This document shows, piece after piece, positions 50,866-61,341 of a DNA stretch of 64,000 nt. Both the position numbers and the translations under genes were made by a program. The stretch spans positions 62,001-126,000 of the forward strand of contig NZ_JARZAJ010000004.1 in assembly GCF_029892105.1 (NCBI RefSeq), read 5' to 3'. The first letter of the stretch is position 1. Every line of letters begins with the position of its first letter. The stretch comes from Kitasatospora sp. GP82 (lineage in GTDB: Bacteria > Actinomycetota > Actinomycetes > Streptomycetales > Streptomycetaceae). The notes beneath the pieces were generated by a model. It saw nothing but the letters and a program-made list of their open reading frames with translations, was not told the DNA's origin and did no database searches.

Positions 50866-52932
50866 GTGCCAACTGCACGAACCCTGCGCACCCGGACGGC
50901 GGTGGCGGCTCCGGCCGTTGCCGCGCTGATCCTGGGGACGCTCGCGGTCGCTGCTCCCGCCGGAGCTGCCACCCCGGTCAACGAGCAGACCGCCAAGGAG
51001 CTCCCGGGCAGCCACCCGGCCTGGGCCACCGCACAGGCCGACCTCGGCGCCGTCGCCGACTCCGCCCAGAGCACCGCGCGGGTCTACCTGGCCGGTCAGG
51101 ACCAGGCCGGCCTGGCGGCGCTCGCCCAGGCCGTCTCGGACGTGAACTCGCCCAAGTACGGTGAGTTCCTCTCCACCGAGGACACCCAGGCCAAGTTCGG
51201 CGCCACCCCGGCCCAGGTCAAGGCGGTCACCGCCTGGCTGACCGGCGCCGGCCTCAGCATCTCCGAGAGCACCTCGCACTACATCCAGGTCTCCGGCAGC
51301 ACCAGCGCGCTGACCAAGGCCTTCGGCACCCCCTTCCACAGCTACCGGACGGCCGACGGCACCCACCGCGCCCCGGCCCGCAACGCCGTGGTCCCGGCCG
51401 CCGTCGCGAACGCGGTGCTGGCCGTCGGCAACCTGAGCGACGCCCCGCACAAGGCCGTCTCGCAGGCCGTGTCGGTCAAGGACGCCGAGAACGCCGCAGC
51501 CGCCGCCCAGCCGCGGCTCGGCCTCTCCCCCCAGGCCGCCAAGCCGGACGCCGGTCTGCCGACCGTGCCGACCTGCTCGGACAACGGCTACGCCAGCAAG
51601 GTCGCCAAGGGCGCTCCGGCCGGGTACGAGAAGAACGAGCCCTTCGCTCCCTGCTCGTACACCCCGACCCAGCTGCGCAAGGCGTACGGCATCACCGATG
51701 CCAAGGTGACCGGCAAGGGGGCCCGGGTCGCCATCATCGACGCCTACGCGCTCGGCACCATGGAGCAGGACGCGAACCACTTCGCCTCCCTGCACGGCGA
51801 CAAGCCGTTCGCCAAGGGCCAGTACACCGAGGTCGTCACCAAGGACAAGTGGAACCACCAGGCCGACTGCGGTGACTGGTCCGGCGAGGAGGCCCTCGAC
51901 GTCGAGATGGCGCACGGCCTCGCGCCCGACGCCAAGGTCGTCTACGTCGGTGCCAACTCCTGCATGGACGCCGACCTGAACGCCGCCCTGGCCAAGGTCG
52001 TCGACGGTCACCTGGCCGATGTCGTCTCCAACTCGTGGGGCGAGATCATGCACGGCAAGAGCGGCGACCTGGACCCCGCCGTCATAGCCGCCGACAACCA
52101 GCTCTTCGAGCTCGGTGCCCTCGAGGGCATCAGCTTCACCGTCTCCAGCGGTGACTGCGGCAACAGCTCGCCCGGCGCTGCCGCGACCGGCATCAACTGC
52201 GAGAAGGACACCAAGGAGGCCCAGGCCGACTGGCCGTCCGCCTCGCCGTGGGTCACCTCGGTCGGCGGCACCGCCCTGGAGCTCGCCGACAAGAGCGGCA
52301 AGTACGGCCACGAGGTCTCCATGGGCGACCAGCGCTCGGTGCTCTCGGCCGACGGCAAGTCCTGGGACCCGATGCCCGGCTTCTTCTACTTCGGTGGTGG
52401 CGGCGGCGTCTCCAAGGACTTCCAGCAGCCCTGGTACCAGAAGGGCGTCGTCCCGAACTCCATCGCCAAGGTGGCGGCAGACGGCACCAAGTCGCTGACC
52501 CCGCTGCGCGCCACCCCGGACGTCGCGATGAGCGGTGACCTGGTCGCCGCCACCCTGGTCGGCTACACCCCCGACAAGGGCGCCTACAGCGAGGGCGGCT
52601 ACGGCGGCACCTCGGTCTCCTCCCCGGAGCTGGCGGCCGTGCTGGCCGACACCATCCAGGAGCGCGGCGGCCGTGCGATCGGCTTCGCCAACCCGGTCCT
52701 CTACGACCGGGCCGGCACCAAGGCGTTCCACGACGTCAACAACGCCGCCGTGCACACCCCGTTCGGCAACGTCGTCGACCTCGGCATGATCGGCGGCCAG
52801 CTCAAGGTGCGCCTGTACAAGGTCGGCGCCGACTACGGTCTGACCGCGTCGAAGGGCTACGACACCGCCACCGGTGTCGGCACCCCGAACGGTGTGGACT
52901 ACTTCAAGTCCTTCCAGCTGCGCAAGCACTGA
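50866..52932 (+). CDS. Secreted S53 family (sedolisin) serine protease
   Basis: 688 residues. A Sec signal peptide (RTLRTRTAVAAPAVAALILGTLAVAAPAGAA, cleaved near residue 35) is followed by an inhibitory pro-domain (about 40-200: SPKYGEFLSTEDTQAKFGATPAQVKAVTAWLTGAGLSI). The sedolisin catalytic domain has Glu and Asp in SGEEALDVEMAHGLAPDA, the oxyanion Asp in TVSSGDCG and the nucleophile in GGTSVSSPELAA. The C-terminal calcium site is in AFHDVN/GYDTATGVGTPNG. It degrades proteins outside the cell at acidic pH. The GTG at 50866 has GGGGA 6 nt upstream; ATG 50851 is an alternative. Confidence 0.94.
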   Translation: MPTARTLRTRTAVAAPAVAALILGTLAVAAPAGAATPVNEQTAKELPGSHPAWATAQADLGAVADSAQSTARVYLAGQDQAGLAALAQAVSDVNSPKYGEFLSTEDTQAKFGATPAQVKAVTAWLTGAGLSISESTSHYIQVSGSTSALTKAFGTPFHSYRTADGTHRAPARNAVVPAAVANAVLAVGNLSDAPHKAVSQAVSVKDAENAAAAAQPRLGLSPQAAKPDAGLPTVPTCSDNGYASKVAKGAPAGYEKNEPFAPCSYTPTQLRKAYGITDAKVTGKGARVAIIDAYALGTMEQDANHFASLHGDKPFAKGQYTEVVTKDKWNHQADCGDWSGEEALDVEMAHGLAPDAKVVYVGANSCMDADLNAALAKVVDGHLADVVSNSWGEIMHGKSGDLDPAVIAADNQLFELGALEGISFTVSSGDCGNSSPGAAATGINCEKDTKEAQADWPSASPWVTSVGGTALELADKSGKYGHEVSMGDQRSVLSADGKSWDPMPGFFYFGGGGGVSKDFQQPWYQKGVVPNSIAKVAADGTKSLTPLRATPDVAMSGDLVAATLVGYTPDKGAYSEGGYGGTSVSSPELAAVLADTIQERGGRAIGFANPVLYDRAGTKAFHDVNNAAVHTPFGNVVDLGMIGGQLKVRLYKVGADYGLTASKGYDTATGVGTPNGVDYFKSFQLRKH

Positions 52933-52939
52933 GGATGAA

Positions 52940-52979
52940 CCGAAGGGCCCCGAGTCGTCCGCGACCCGGGGCCCTTCGG
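52940..52979 (+). terminator. Terminator after the S53 protease gene
   Basis: A 13-bp perfect stem CCGAAGGGCCCCG/CGGGGCCCTTCGG with a 14-nt loop begins 8 nt after the stop. Confidence 0.8.
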
Positions 52980-53020
52980 CCTTCCCGACCGGTGCCGGAA
53001 GCCGGTCTCAGCGGCCGGTC

Positions 53021-54610
<1,590 letters not shown>

Positions 54611-54781
54611 GGGATCCTCCGCGGGGTGAGGGCGCGACTGCTACGCAATGTAGTGGGGCATGCGCAAAACCGGCACCCGCCACGGCCGTGGCCTCGCCCG
54701 CAGGCCCCCCACCCTCGGATTGGGATGACCGGCCGAATGCGATGATCGTTGCACAACCGGTATCTCTCCCCAGGAGTGGCA

Positions 54782-55525
54782 ATGACCGAGCAGAAGGTGG
54801 CCGTGGTCACCGGTGCGAGCAGCGGAATCGGCGCGGCGACCGCCCGACGGCTGGCGGCGGACGGCTTCGAGGTGGTCCTCACCGCACGACGCACCGAACG
54901 GATCGAGGCCCTGGCCAAGGAGATCGGCGGTCGCGCCTACACCCTGGACGTGACCGACCGCGCCGCCGTGGACGCCTTCGCGGCCGAGGTCGGCCGGGTG
55001 GACGTGCTGATCAACAACGCCGGCGGCGCCATCGGTGCGGAGTCCGTCGAGAACGGCGACCCGGACGACTGGCGTGCCATGTACGAAGTCAACGTGATCG
55101 GCGTCCTGCACATGACGCAGGCACTGCTGCCCGCCCTGCGGGCCACCGGCGACGGGACGGTGCTGGTGCTCTCCTCCACGGCGGCGCTGGCCGCATACGA
55201 GGGCGGCGGCGGGTACGTCGCGGCCAAGCACGCCGCGCACACCATCGCGGCGACACTTCGGCTGGAACTGTGCGGGGAGCCGATCCGGGTGATCGAGATC
55301 GCCCCGGGCATGGTCAGGTCGGAGGGCTTCGCGGTCACCCGCTTCCGGGGCGACGAGGACAAGGCCGCGGCGGTGTACGCGGGTGTCGCCGAGCCGCTCA
55401 CCTCCGAGGACATCGCCGACACCGTCTCCTGGGCCGTCACCCGCCCCTCCCACGTCAACATCGACCTCCTGGTGGTCCGCCCCCGCGCCCAGGCCGCCAA
55501 CCACAAGGTCCACCGCGACCTCTGA
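54782..55525 (+). CDS. SDR family NAD(P)-dependent oxidoreductase
   Basis: 247 residues, classical short-chain dehydrogenase: VAVVTGASSGIGAATARRLAADGFEVVLTARR (TGxxxGIG; ARR favours NADP), LDVTDRAAVDAF, VLINNAGGAIG, MYEVNVIGVLHMTQALLPAL, catalytic Ser in VLVLSSTAALAAYEGGGGYVAAKHAA (YxxxK) and IAPGMVRSEGF. It resembles YdfG-like serine/3-hydroxy acid dehydrogenases. The ATG at 54782 has CAGGAGTGGCA upstream. It is divergent from the mutase gene. Confidence 0.93.
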   Translation: MTEQKVAVVTGASSGIGAATARRLAADGFEVVLTARRTERIEALAKEIGGRAYTLDVTDRAAVDAFAAEVGRVDVLINNAGGAIGAESVENGDPDDWRAMYEVNVIGVLHMTQALLPALRATGDGTVLVLSSTAALAAYEGGGGYVAAKHAAHTIAATLRLELCGEPIRVIEIAPGMVRSEGFAVTRFRGDEDKAAAVYAGVAEPLTSEDIADTVSWAVTRPSHVNIDLLVVRPRAQAANHKVHRDL

Positions 55526-55840
55526 CCCCCACAAGCAGCACCGGCAAACGCAGGCGCGAACCCCCAAGGAGCGCGGTGGCGCAGGCGCGACCCCCAAGGG
55601 GCGCGGGGGACCTCGCCCCACCAGGTGACTTGCGCTTGGTTGCCTCTACCTGACTTGCGGGTGTCAACGTCACAACTTGATAGCTCGATCGGATGAATTC
55701 TGCGCGCCACCTCCCAAACTGATGAGCCCTCAACTACCGTGGTCCCGCTGCCGGGCCGGGCCTTCTGACACCCGCCCCGGCCCCGCTTCCACAGGTACGT
55801 CGCGCTATCGCACAGCACTTAGCTTTCGTCTGCCGACCCG
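55526..55840. other. Intergenic region between SDR and OHCU decarboxylase-like genes
   Basis: It holds the imperfect tandem repeat at 55550-55606, a related GGGGCGCGGGGG stretch, and a less GC-rich segment (55620-55710) with TTGATAG. The latter may carry the promoter of the next gene; no gene is visible. Confidence 0.45.
55550..55606. repeat. Imperfect tandem direct repeat
   Basis: GCAGGCGCGA(A)CCCCCAAGG(A/G)GCGCGG occurs at 55550-55576 and 55581-55606 with one indel and one substitution. The AAGGGGCGCGGGG core resembles the end of the 6120/12611 interspersed repeat. Confidence 0.7.
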
Positions 55841-56455
55841 GTGCCCCCGTACCCCATGCTGGGTGGAGCACCCACCTCCCTGCCCACTCCTCACGAGGAG
55901 GACCCGCTGGCCAGCGACATCCCGCCGCAGCGACTCACCCCCCTGTCGGCGCCGTCCCTGCTCGGGCTTCACCGCTTCAACGAGGCCGACCCCGGCGCCG
56001 CCGAGGAGGCCCTGCTGGCCTGTTGCGGCAGCCACCGATGGGCCCTGCGGCTCACCGCCCATCGCCCCTACCCCGACATAGAGTCCCTGCTGGCCGCGGC
56101 CAGCGAGGCCTCGTACGACCTGCGTCCGACCGATCTGGCCGAGGCGCTGGCGGACGAGAGCTGGATGCCGCAGCCACTGCTCGGCATGCGCGCACCCGGC
56201 AGCCAGGCGGCCCACACCGCCCTGCGCGCGGCGCACGCCGCGTACGAGGCACGGTTCGGCCATGTCTTCGTGGTCTGCCTGGACGGCGTGGACCCCGAGG
56301 AGATGCTCGACACCGTGCTCAGTTCCATCCGCACCCGGCTGGCGAACGACCCGGACGAGGAGCGGCTGATCGCCTCCGACGAACTCCGTCGGATCGCCCT
56401 GACCAGACTGGAACACCTGGTCGCCACCCACTCACAGGCCAGCCCCGCCCGCTAG
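55841..56455 (+). CDS. OHCU decarboxylase-like protein (ureidoimidazoline decarboxylase family)
   Basis: 204 residues. The segment LTPLSAPSLLGLHRFNEADPGAAEEALLACCGSHRWALRLTAHRPYPDIESLLAAASEA, followed later by AAYEARFGHVFVVCLDGVDPEEMLDTVLSSIRTRLANDPDEERLIASDELRRIALTRLEHLV, matches the family. It decarboxylates 2-oxo-4-hydroxy-4-carboxy-5-ureidoimidazoline to S-allantoin in urate breakdown. The usual catalytic His-Pro pair (GxHPRIG) in the middle is replaced by LADESWMPQPLLGM, so activity is doubtful. The start is uncertain: GTG 55841, ATG 55856, or a CTG after GAGGAGG near 55910. Confidence 0.72.
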   Translation: MPPYPMLGGAPTSLPTPHEEDPLASDIPPQRLTPLSAPSLLGLHRFNEADPGAAEEALLACCGSHRWALRLTAHRPYPDIESLLAAASEASYDLRPTDLAEALADESWMPQPLLGMRAPGSQAAHTALRAAHAAYEARFGHVFVVCLDGVDPEEMLDTVLSSIRTRLANDPDEERLIASDELRRIALTRLEHLVATHSQASPAR

Positions 56456-56462
56456 CCCGCCC

Positions 56463-57188
56463 CTACCGCTGCTGCGCCTTCAGCAGCTTCGCCACCTGCG
56501 CCCGGACGAGCCTGTCGTCCGGCGCGGGTGGCTGATCCTTGCCCACCCCGACGGTGCTGAAGACCGCCAGCACCGTGCCCGTCCGCGCCATCAGGGCGCG
56601 CTGCGCGAGCACGGCCGAACCCGATTCATTCGTCAGGGTGAACGCGGTCGCGCCGTCCGCTCCCTCGGGGGTGGGCGTGTCGAGCCTGGTCAGCCGATGC
56701 CTGGTGCGCACCACGCCCCCCGTGTGCCCCGCCGGGCCGGCGCTGTGTCCGATCGAGGTGAAGCTGCCGCACTGGGCCAGCACCTGCTCCAGCTCGGTCT
56801 GGATGTCCGCGGCACGCCCGGGCCTGAAGGCCAGCAGGCCGGTGTAGACGCTGCCCGTCGGCCCGGTGGCCGGCGCCACGCTCAGGTCGGTCTCGGCGAT
56901 CGGCCCGGAGGTCGCCTTGGTCGGTGCCAGGGCGTTGAGCACGGGCTGACACGCCGCCGTGTCCGAGGTCTCGTGGTCCGCACCCTGCGCCGTCTCATGG
57001 CCGGGGGTCATCACGGTGACCGCGTACCCGGGGCCGAGGTCGGCATCGCCGACGGCGGCGGCGCGCAGCTGATCGGCGGTCAGCTGCTGGGCGGCCCCCG
57101 CCCGGTCCGAGGACGGGGTGACGGTGGTGCAGCCGGCCACCAGCGCGAGCAGCGCGCAGCAGAGGACTCGGAGGGGGCGGTACGGCAC
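56463..57188 (-). CDS. Lipoprotein with PknH-like sensor domain
   Basis: 241 residues. Signal YRPLRVLCCALLALVAGCTTV with lipobox VAGC (Cys20). The mature part resembles PknH_C-type extracellular sensor domains: LTADQLRAAAVGDADLGPGYAVTVM, ACQPVLNAL, VYTGLLAFRPGRAADIQTELEQVLAQCGSF and RHRLTRLD, with paired cysteines that could form a disulfide. It would be outer-face membrane anchored; function is unknown. It converges on the OHCU-like gene. Confidence 0.82.
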   Translation of the reverse strand: MPYRPLRVLCCALLALVAGCTTVTPSSDRAGAAQQLTADQLRAAAVGDADLGPGYAVTVMTPGHETAQGADHETSDTAACQPVLNALAPTKATSGPIAETDLSVAPATGPTGSVYTGLLAFRPGRAADIQTELEQVLAQCGSFTSIGHSAGPAGHTGGVVRTRHRLTRLDTPTPEGADGATAFTLTNESGSAVLAQRALMARTGTVLAVFSTVGVGKDQPPAPDDRLVRAQVAKLLKAQQR

Positions 57189-57461
57189 GGGCGGTCCTCA
57201 GGGGTACCCCCTGACGAAGTCCGGGGGAGGTGGGAGCGGGCGGTGGGGTGCGCGGCACCGTAGCGCAACCGGACGGGCACGCACCGTCACTGCATCCGGG
57301 TGCCATTAGGCCGTGAGTGCTGCTTTGATCACACCTGACACCCCCGGAGGCGGTTCACGACAAGGCGTCGATAGGATGCTCGCGGCCGGTGGACCGTACC
57401 CGGCCGGGCTGACCGACACCGAAGCCGGCCGAGCCCCCAATCCGCTTCCGGAGGGTTTTCC

Positions 57462-57842
57462 GTGCCGGCTGGAACGCTGTACCGCGGCCGGGAAGGCATG
57501 TGGAGCTGGGTGGCTCATCGAGTCACCGGCGTCCTCATCTTCTTCTTCCTGTTCGCACATGTCCTCGACACCGCGTTGGTGCGGGTGTCGCCGCAGGCGT
57601 ACGACTCCGTCATTCAGACGTACAAGACGCCGCTGGTGAACCTGATGGAGTACGGCCTGACCGCCGCCATCCTGTTCCACGCCCTCAACGGCCTGCGTGT
57701 CGTCGCGGTCGACTTCTGGGCCAAGGGCCCGAAGTACCAGAAGCAGATGCTCTGGTCCGTGGTCGGCATCTGGGTCGTCCTGCTGGCCGGCGCCTTCTAC
57801 CCGATCCTGCAGCACACCCTTCGCACCTGGTTCGGGGGCTGA
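57462..57842 (+). CDS. sdhC: Succinate dehydrogenase cytochrome b556 subunit
   Basis: 126 residues, three membrane helices. YRGREGMWSWVAHRVTGVLIFFFLFAHVLDTALV contains the SdhC signature (quinone-site Ser/Arg in HRVTG and heme-ligand His in FAHVLD). ILFHALNGLRVVAVDFW contributes a second His. It anchors the enzyme and passes electrons to menaquinone. GGAGGG lies just before the GTG at 57462. First gene of sdhCDAB. Confidence 0.95.
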   Translation: MPAGTLYRGREGMWSWVAHRVTGVLIFFFLFAHVLDTALVRVSPQAYDSVIQTYKTPLVNLMEYGLTAAILFHALNGLRVVAVDFWAKGPKYQKQMLWSVVGIWVVLLAGAFYPILQHTLRTWFGG

Positions 57843-57847
57843 TCCCG

Positions 57848-58339
57848 ATGGCTACTGAGATCTCCGACACGCTGGTCGTCCCCTCCGCCCACGCCCACAC
57901 GGGCCAGGGTCTGGGCACCGGCAACCCGGCCGACGCGTTCGTCGTCGAGCCGGCCCGTACCCGTACGAAGAGGACCCCTCGCCGTACGCGCACCAACTTC
58001 GAGATGCTCGCCTGGCTGTTCATGCGCCTGTCGGGTGTCGTGCTGGTCGTCCTGATCCTGGGTCACCTGCTGATCAACATCGTCCTCGACGGCGGTGTCT
58101 CCAAGATCAGCTTCGCCTTTGTGGCCGGCCGCTGGGCCTCGCCGTTCTGGCAGGGCTGGGACCTGCTGATGCTGTGGCTGGCCATGCTGCACGGCGCCAA
58201 CGGCATGCGCACGGTCATCAACGACTACGCCGAGAAGGATTCCACTCGCCTGTGGCTGAAGCTCCTCCTCGGTGCCGCGACCGTCTTCACGGTCCTGCTC
58301 GGCACCCTGGTGATCTTCACCTTCGACCCGAACATCTAA
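57848..58339 (+). CDS. sdhD: Succinate dehydrogenase hydrophobic membrane anchor
   Basis: 163 residues. A long hydrophilic N-terminus of about 55 residues (basic TRTKRTPRRTRTNFE) is followed by three helices: WLFMRLSGVVLVVLILGHLLINIVL (heme-ligand His in ILGHLL), WDLLMLWLAMLHGANGMRTVINDY and a C-terminal helix LLLGAATVFTVLLGTLVIFTF. It begins 5 nt after sdhC and ends 35 nt before sdhA. Confidence 0.95.
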   Translation: MATEISDTLVVPSAHAHTGQGLGTGNPADAFVVEPARTRTKRTPRRTRTNFEMLAWLFMRLSGVVLVVLILGHLLINIVLDGGVSKISFAFVAGRWASPFWQGWDLLMLWLAMLHGANGMRTVINDYAEKDSTRLWLKLLLGAATVFTVLLGTLVIFTFDPNI

Positions 58340-58374
58340 TTCGGTAAGCGACCCGGACGAGGCGACAAACCCCC

Positions 58375-60117
58375 ATGCAGATTCACCAGTACGACACCGT
58401 CATCGTCGGCGCGGGCGGCGCCGGCATGCGCGCGGCCATCGAGTCGACGCAGCGCGGCCGCACCGCGGTGCTGACCAAGCTCTACCCCACCCGCTCCCAC
58501 ACCGGCGCGGCTCAGGGCGGCATGTGCGCCGCCCTCGCCAACGTCGAGGAGGACAACTGGGAGTGGCACACCTTCGACACGGTCAAGGGCGGTGACTACC
58601 TGGTCGACCAGGATGCCGCCGAGATCATGTGCAAGGAGGCCATCGACGCCGTCCTCGACCTGGAGAAGATGGGTCTCCCCTTCTCCCGGACCGACCAGGG
58701 CCGGATCGACCAGCGCCGCTTCGGCGGGCACTCCCGCAACCACGGTGAGGCCCCCGTCCGCCGGTCCTGCTACGCGGCGGACCGCACCGGCCACATGATC
58801 CTCCAGACGCTGTTCCAGAACTGCGTCAAGCACGGTGTCGAGTTCTTCAACGAGTTCTACGTCCTCGACCTGCTGATGAACGAGGGCAAGACCGCGGGCG
58901 TCGTCGCCTACGAGCTGGCCACCGGCGAGATCCACGTCTTCCAGGCCAAGGCGGTCGTCTTCGCCTCCGGCGGCACCGGCAAGATGTTCAAGGTCACCTC
59001 GAACGCCCACACCCTGACCGGTGACGGCCAGGCCGTGGCGTACCGCCGGGGCCTGCCGCTGGAGGACATGGAGTTCTTCCAGTTCCACCCGACGGGCATC
59101 TGGCGCATGGGCATCCTCCTCACCGAGGGTGCGCGTGGCGAGGGTGGCATCCTGCGCAACAAGGACGGCGAGCGCTTCATGGAGCGCTACGCCCCCGTCA
59201 TGAAGGACCTCGCGTCCCGTGACGTCTGCTCGCGTGCCATCTACAGCGAGATCCGCGAGGGTCGTGGCTGCGGTCCCGACGGCGACCACGTCTACCTGGA
59301 CCTGACCCACCTGCCGCCGGAGCAGCTGGACGCCAAGCTCCCGGACATCACCGAGTTCGCCCGTACCTACCTCGGTATCGAGCCCTACACGGACCCGATC
59401 CCGATCCAGCCCACCGCGCACTACGGCATGGGCGGCATCCCGACCAACGTCGAGGGTGAGGTGCTGCGCAACAACACCGACATCGTCCCCGGCCTGTACG
59501 CGGCCGGCGAGGTCGCGTGCGTCTCGGTGCACGGCGCCAACCGTCTGGGCACCAACTCGCTGCTGGACATCAACGTGTTCGGTCGCCGCGCGGGCATCGC
59601 CGCCGCCGAGTACGCCGACAACCACGACTACGTCGAGCTCCCGGCCGACCCGGGCAAGCTCGTCCAGGACCTGGTCGACGGCCTGCGTGAGTCCACCGGC
59701 ACCGAGTCGGTCTCGCAGATCCGCAAGGAGCTGCAGGAGTCCATGGACACCAACGCGTCCGTGTACCGCACCGGTGACACCCTGAAGCAGGCCGTCGCCG
59801 ACATCGCCGGGCTGCGCGAGCGGTACAAGAACGTCGCCATCCAGGACAAGGGCATGCGCTACAACACGGACCTCCTCGAGGCCGTGGAGCTGGGCAACCT
59901 GCTCGACCTGGCCGAGGTGCTGGTCGTCTCCGCGCTGGCCCGCGAGGAGTCCCGCGGCGGTCACTTCCGCGAGGACTTCCCCAAGCGCGACGACGTGAAG
60001 TTCATGCAGCACACCATGGCGTACCAGGAGGTTGCCGAGGACGGCACCACCTCGATCCGCCTCGACTACAAGCCGGTCGTGCAGACCCGCTACCAGCCGA
60101 TGGAGCGTAAGTACTGA
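58375..60117 (+). CDS. sdhA: Succinate dehydrogenase flavoprotein subunit
   Basis: 580 residues. FAD dinucleotide fold TVIVGAGGAGMRAAIESTQRG; covalent-FAD motif RSHTGAAQGG (His); dicarboxylate-site motifs FGGHSRNHGEAPVRRSCYAADRTGHMILQTL, FASGGTGK, FQFHPTGIW, LLTEGARGEGGILRNKDGERFM (catalytic Arg region), HYGMGGIPTN, GLYAAGEVACVSVHGANRLGTNSLLDINVFGRRAG. It oxidises succinate to fumarate in the TCA cycle. Its stop overlaps the sdhB ATG by one base. Confidence 0.97.
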   Translation: MQIHQYDTVIVGAGGAGMRAAIESTQRGRTAVLTKLYPTRSHTGAAQGGMCAALANVEEDNWEWHTFDTVKGGDYLVDQDAAEIMCKEAIDAVLDLEKMGLPFSRTDQGRIDQRRFGGHSRNHGEAPVRRSCYAADRTGHMILQTLFQNCVKHGVEFFNEFYVLDLLMNEGKTAGVVAYELATGEIHVFQAKAVVFASGGTGKMFKVTSNAHTLTGDGQAVAYRRGLPLEDMEFFQFHPTGIWRMGILLTEGARGEGGILRNKDGERFMERYAPVMKDLASRDVCSRAIYSEIREGRGCGPDGDHVYLDLTHLPPEQLDAKLPDITEFARTYLGIEPYTDPIPIQPTAHYGMGGIPTNVEGEVLRNNTDIVPGLYAAGEVACVSVHGANRLGTNSLLDINVFGRRAGIAAAEYADNHDYVELPADPGKLVQDLVDGLRESTGTESVSQIRKELQESMDTNASVYRTGDTLKQAVADIAGLRERYKNVAIQDKGMRYNTDLLEAVELGNLLDLAEVLVVSALAREESRGGHFREDFPKRDDVKFMQHTMAYQEVAEDGTTSIRLDYKPVVQTRYQPMERKY

Positions 60118-60890
60118 TGAGCACTCCGACCGTGGAGAAGCACTCGGCCGCTCTGGACGCGGCCGAGGCCGACGGCACCCAGCTGATCACCGTCACCCTC
60201 CGGATCCGCCGGTTCAACCCGGAGGAGCACCCGGACCCGGTGTGGGTCGACTACCAGCTCCAGATGGACCCCAAGGAGCGCGTCCTGGACGCTCTCAACA
60301 AGGTCAAGTGGGAGCAGGACGGCACCCTCACCTACCGTCGTTCCTGCGCGCACGGCATCTGCGGCTCCGACGCCATGCGCATCAACGGCCGCAACCGGCT
60401 GGCGTGCAAGACCCTGCTCAAGGACGTCAACCCGGAGAAGCCGATCACGATCGAGGCCATCAAGGGCCTCGCGGTCCTCAAGGACCTGATCGTGGACATG
60501 GACCCGTTCTTCCAGGCGTACAAGGACGTCATGCCGTTCCTCATCACCAAGGGGAACGAGCCGACCCGCGAGCGCCTGCAGTCCCAGGAGGACCGCGAGC
60601 GGTTCGACGACACCACCAAGTGCATCCTGTGCGCCGCGTGCACCTCGTCCTGCCCGGTCTTCTGGAACGACGGCCAGTACTTCGGCCCGGCCGCGATCGT
60701 CAACGCGCACCGCTTCATCTTCGACTCGCGCGACGAGGGTGCCGAGCAGCGCCTGGAGATCCTCAACGACCGTGATGGCGTCTGGCGCTGCCGGACCACC
60801 TTCAACTGCTCCGAGGCCTGCCCCCGCGGCATCGAGGTCACCAAGGCGATCCAGGAAGTGAAGCGAGCGCTGGTGACTCGCCGCTTCTGA
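60117..60890 (+). CDS. sdhB: Succinate dehydrogenase iron-sulfur subunit
   Basis: 257 residues. The [2Fe-2S] cluster cysteines are in RRSCAHGICGSDAM and RLACKTLL; the [4Fe-4S] and [3Fe-4S] cysteines are in CILCAACTSSCPVFW and FNCSEACPRGIE. It carries electrons from SdhA to the SdhCD quinone site. The N-terminus starts MSTPTVEKHSAALDA. A strong terminator follows 22 nt after the stop, closing the operon. Confidence 0.97.
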   Translation: MSTPTVEKHSAALDAAEADGTQLITVTLRIRRFNPEEHPDPVWVDYQLQMDPKERVLDALNKVKWEQDGTLTYRRSCAHGICGSDAMRINGRNRLACKTLLKDVNPEKPITIEAIKGLAVLKDLIVDMDPFFQAYKDVMPFLITKGNEPTRERLQSQEDRERFDDTTKCILCAACTSSCPVFWNDGQYFGPAAIVNAHRFIFDSRDEGAEQRLEILNDRDGVWRCRTTFNCSEACPRGIEVTKAIQEVKRALVTRRF

Positions 60891-60912
60891 TCGCCTGGAC
60901 GATCACCTGAAC

Positions 60913-60954
60913 AACGCCTGAGGCCCCGTCCGACCGGACGGGGCCTCAGGCGTT
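60913..60954. terminator. sdh operon terminator (bidirectional)
   Basis: AACGCCTGAGGCCCCGTCCG and its exact complement, 20 bp, with almost no spacer (tip bases unpaired), flanked by A and T tails on both sides. It also serves the convergent small membrane-protein gene. Confidence 0.88.
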
Positions 60955-60962
60955 GCTGCTCG

Positions 60963-61202
60963 TCAGCGCTGCTTTCGAAGTCCTCGGACGCCGATACTGC
61001 CGACCAGGAGGCCGAGGACCATGGAGGTGATGGCGAGGAGGAGGTGGATCCAGAAGAAGGCGGTGGGCTGGGAGTGGTCGCCGCCGGTGAAGGCCTGGCC
61101 GCCGGAGTCCTTCCAGAGGTTCTTCACGAAGGTGGTCCAGATGATCAGGGACCAGACGCCGAAGGCGGTGAGGAACCAGGAGGTGCGGCGGCTGAGCTTC
61201 AT
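60963..61202 (-). CDS. Small two-helix membrane protein (SCO4848-like family)
   Basis: 79 residues. TSWFLTAFGVWSLIIWTTFVKNLWKD is a first membrane helix with the conserved VKNLWKD loop; FFWIHLLLAITSMVLGLLVGSIGVRGLRKQR is a second with a positive tail. I recall a Streptomyces family named after SCO4848 with this pattern and this place between sdh and a D-Ala-D-Ala carboxypeptidase. Function is unknown. Confidence 0.83.
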   Translation of the reverse strand: MKLSRRTSWFLTAFGVWSLIIWTTFVKNLWKDSGGQAFTGGDHSQPTAFFWIHLLLAITSMVLGLLVGSIGVRGLRKQR

Positions 61203-61341
61203 GGGAAGTCCTTGGACGGGTGGGCAGACGGGTCACCGTCCAGTATGAGGAGTGCGCCGGTCAGCCGAGTGACCGGCACTCGTTGGGGGGACGCTTTCGG
61301 CGCGGCGACCGACCGCCCGGCACCGCGGGTACGGTCACCGC

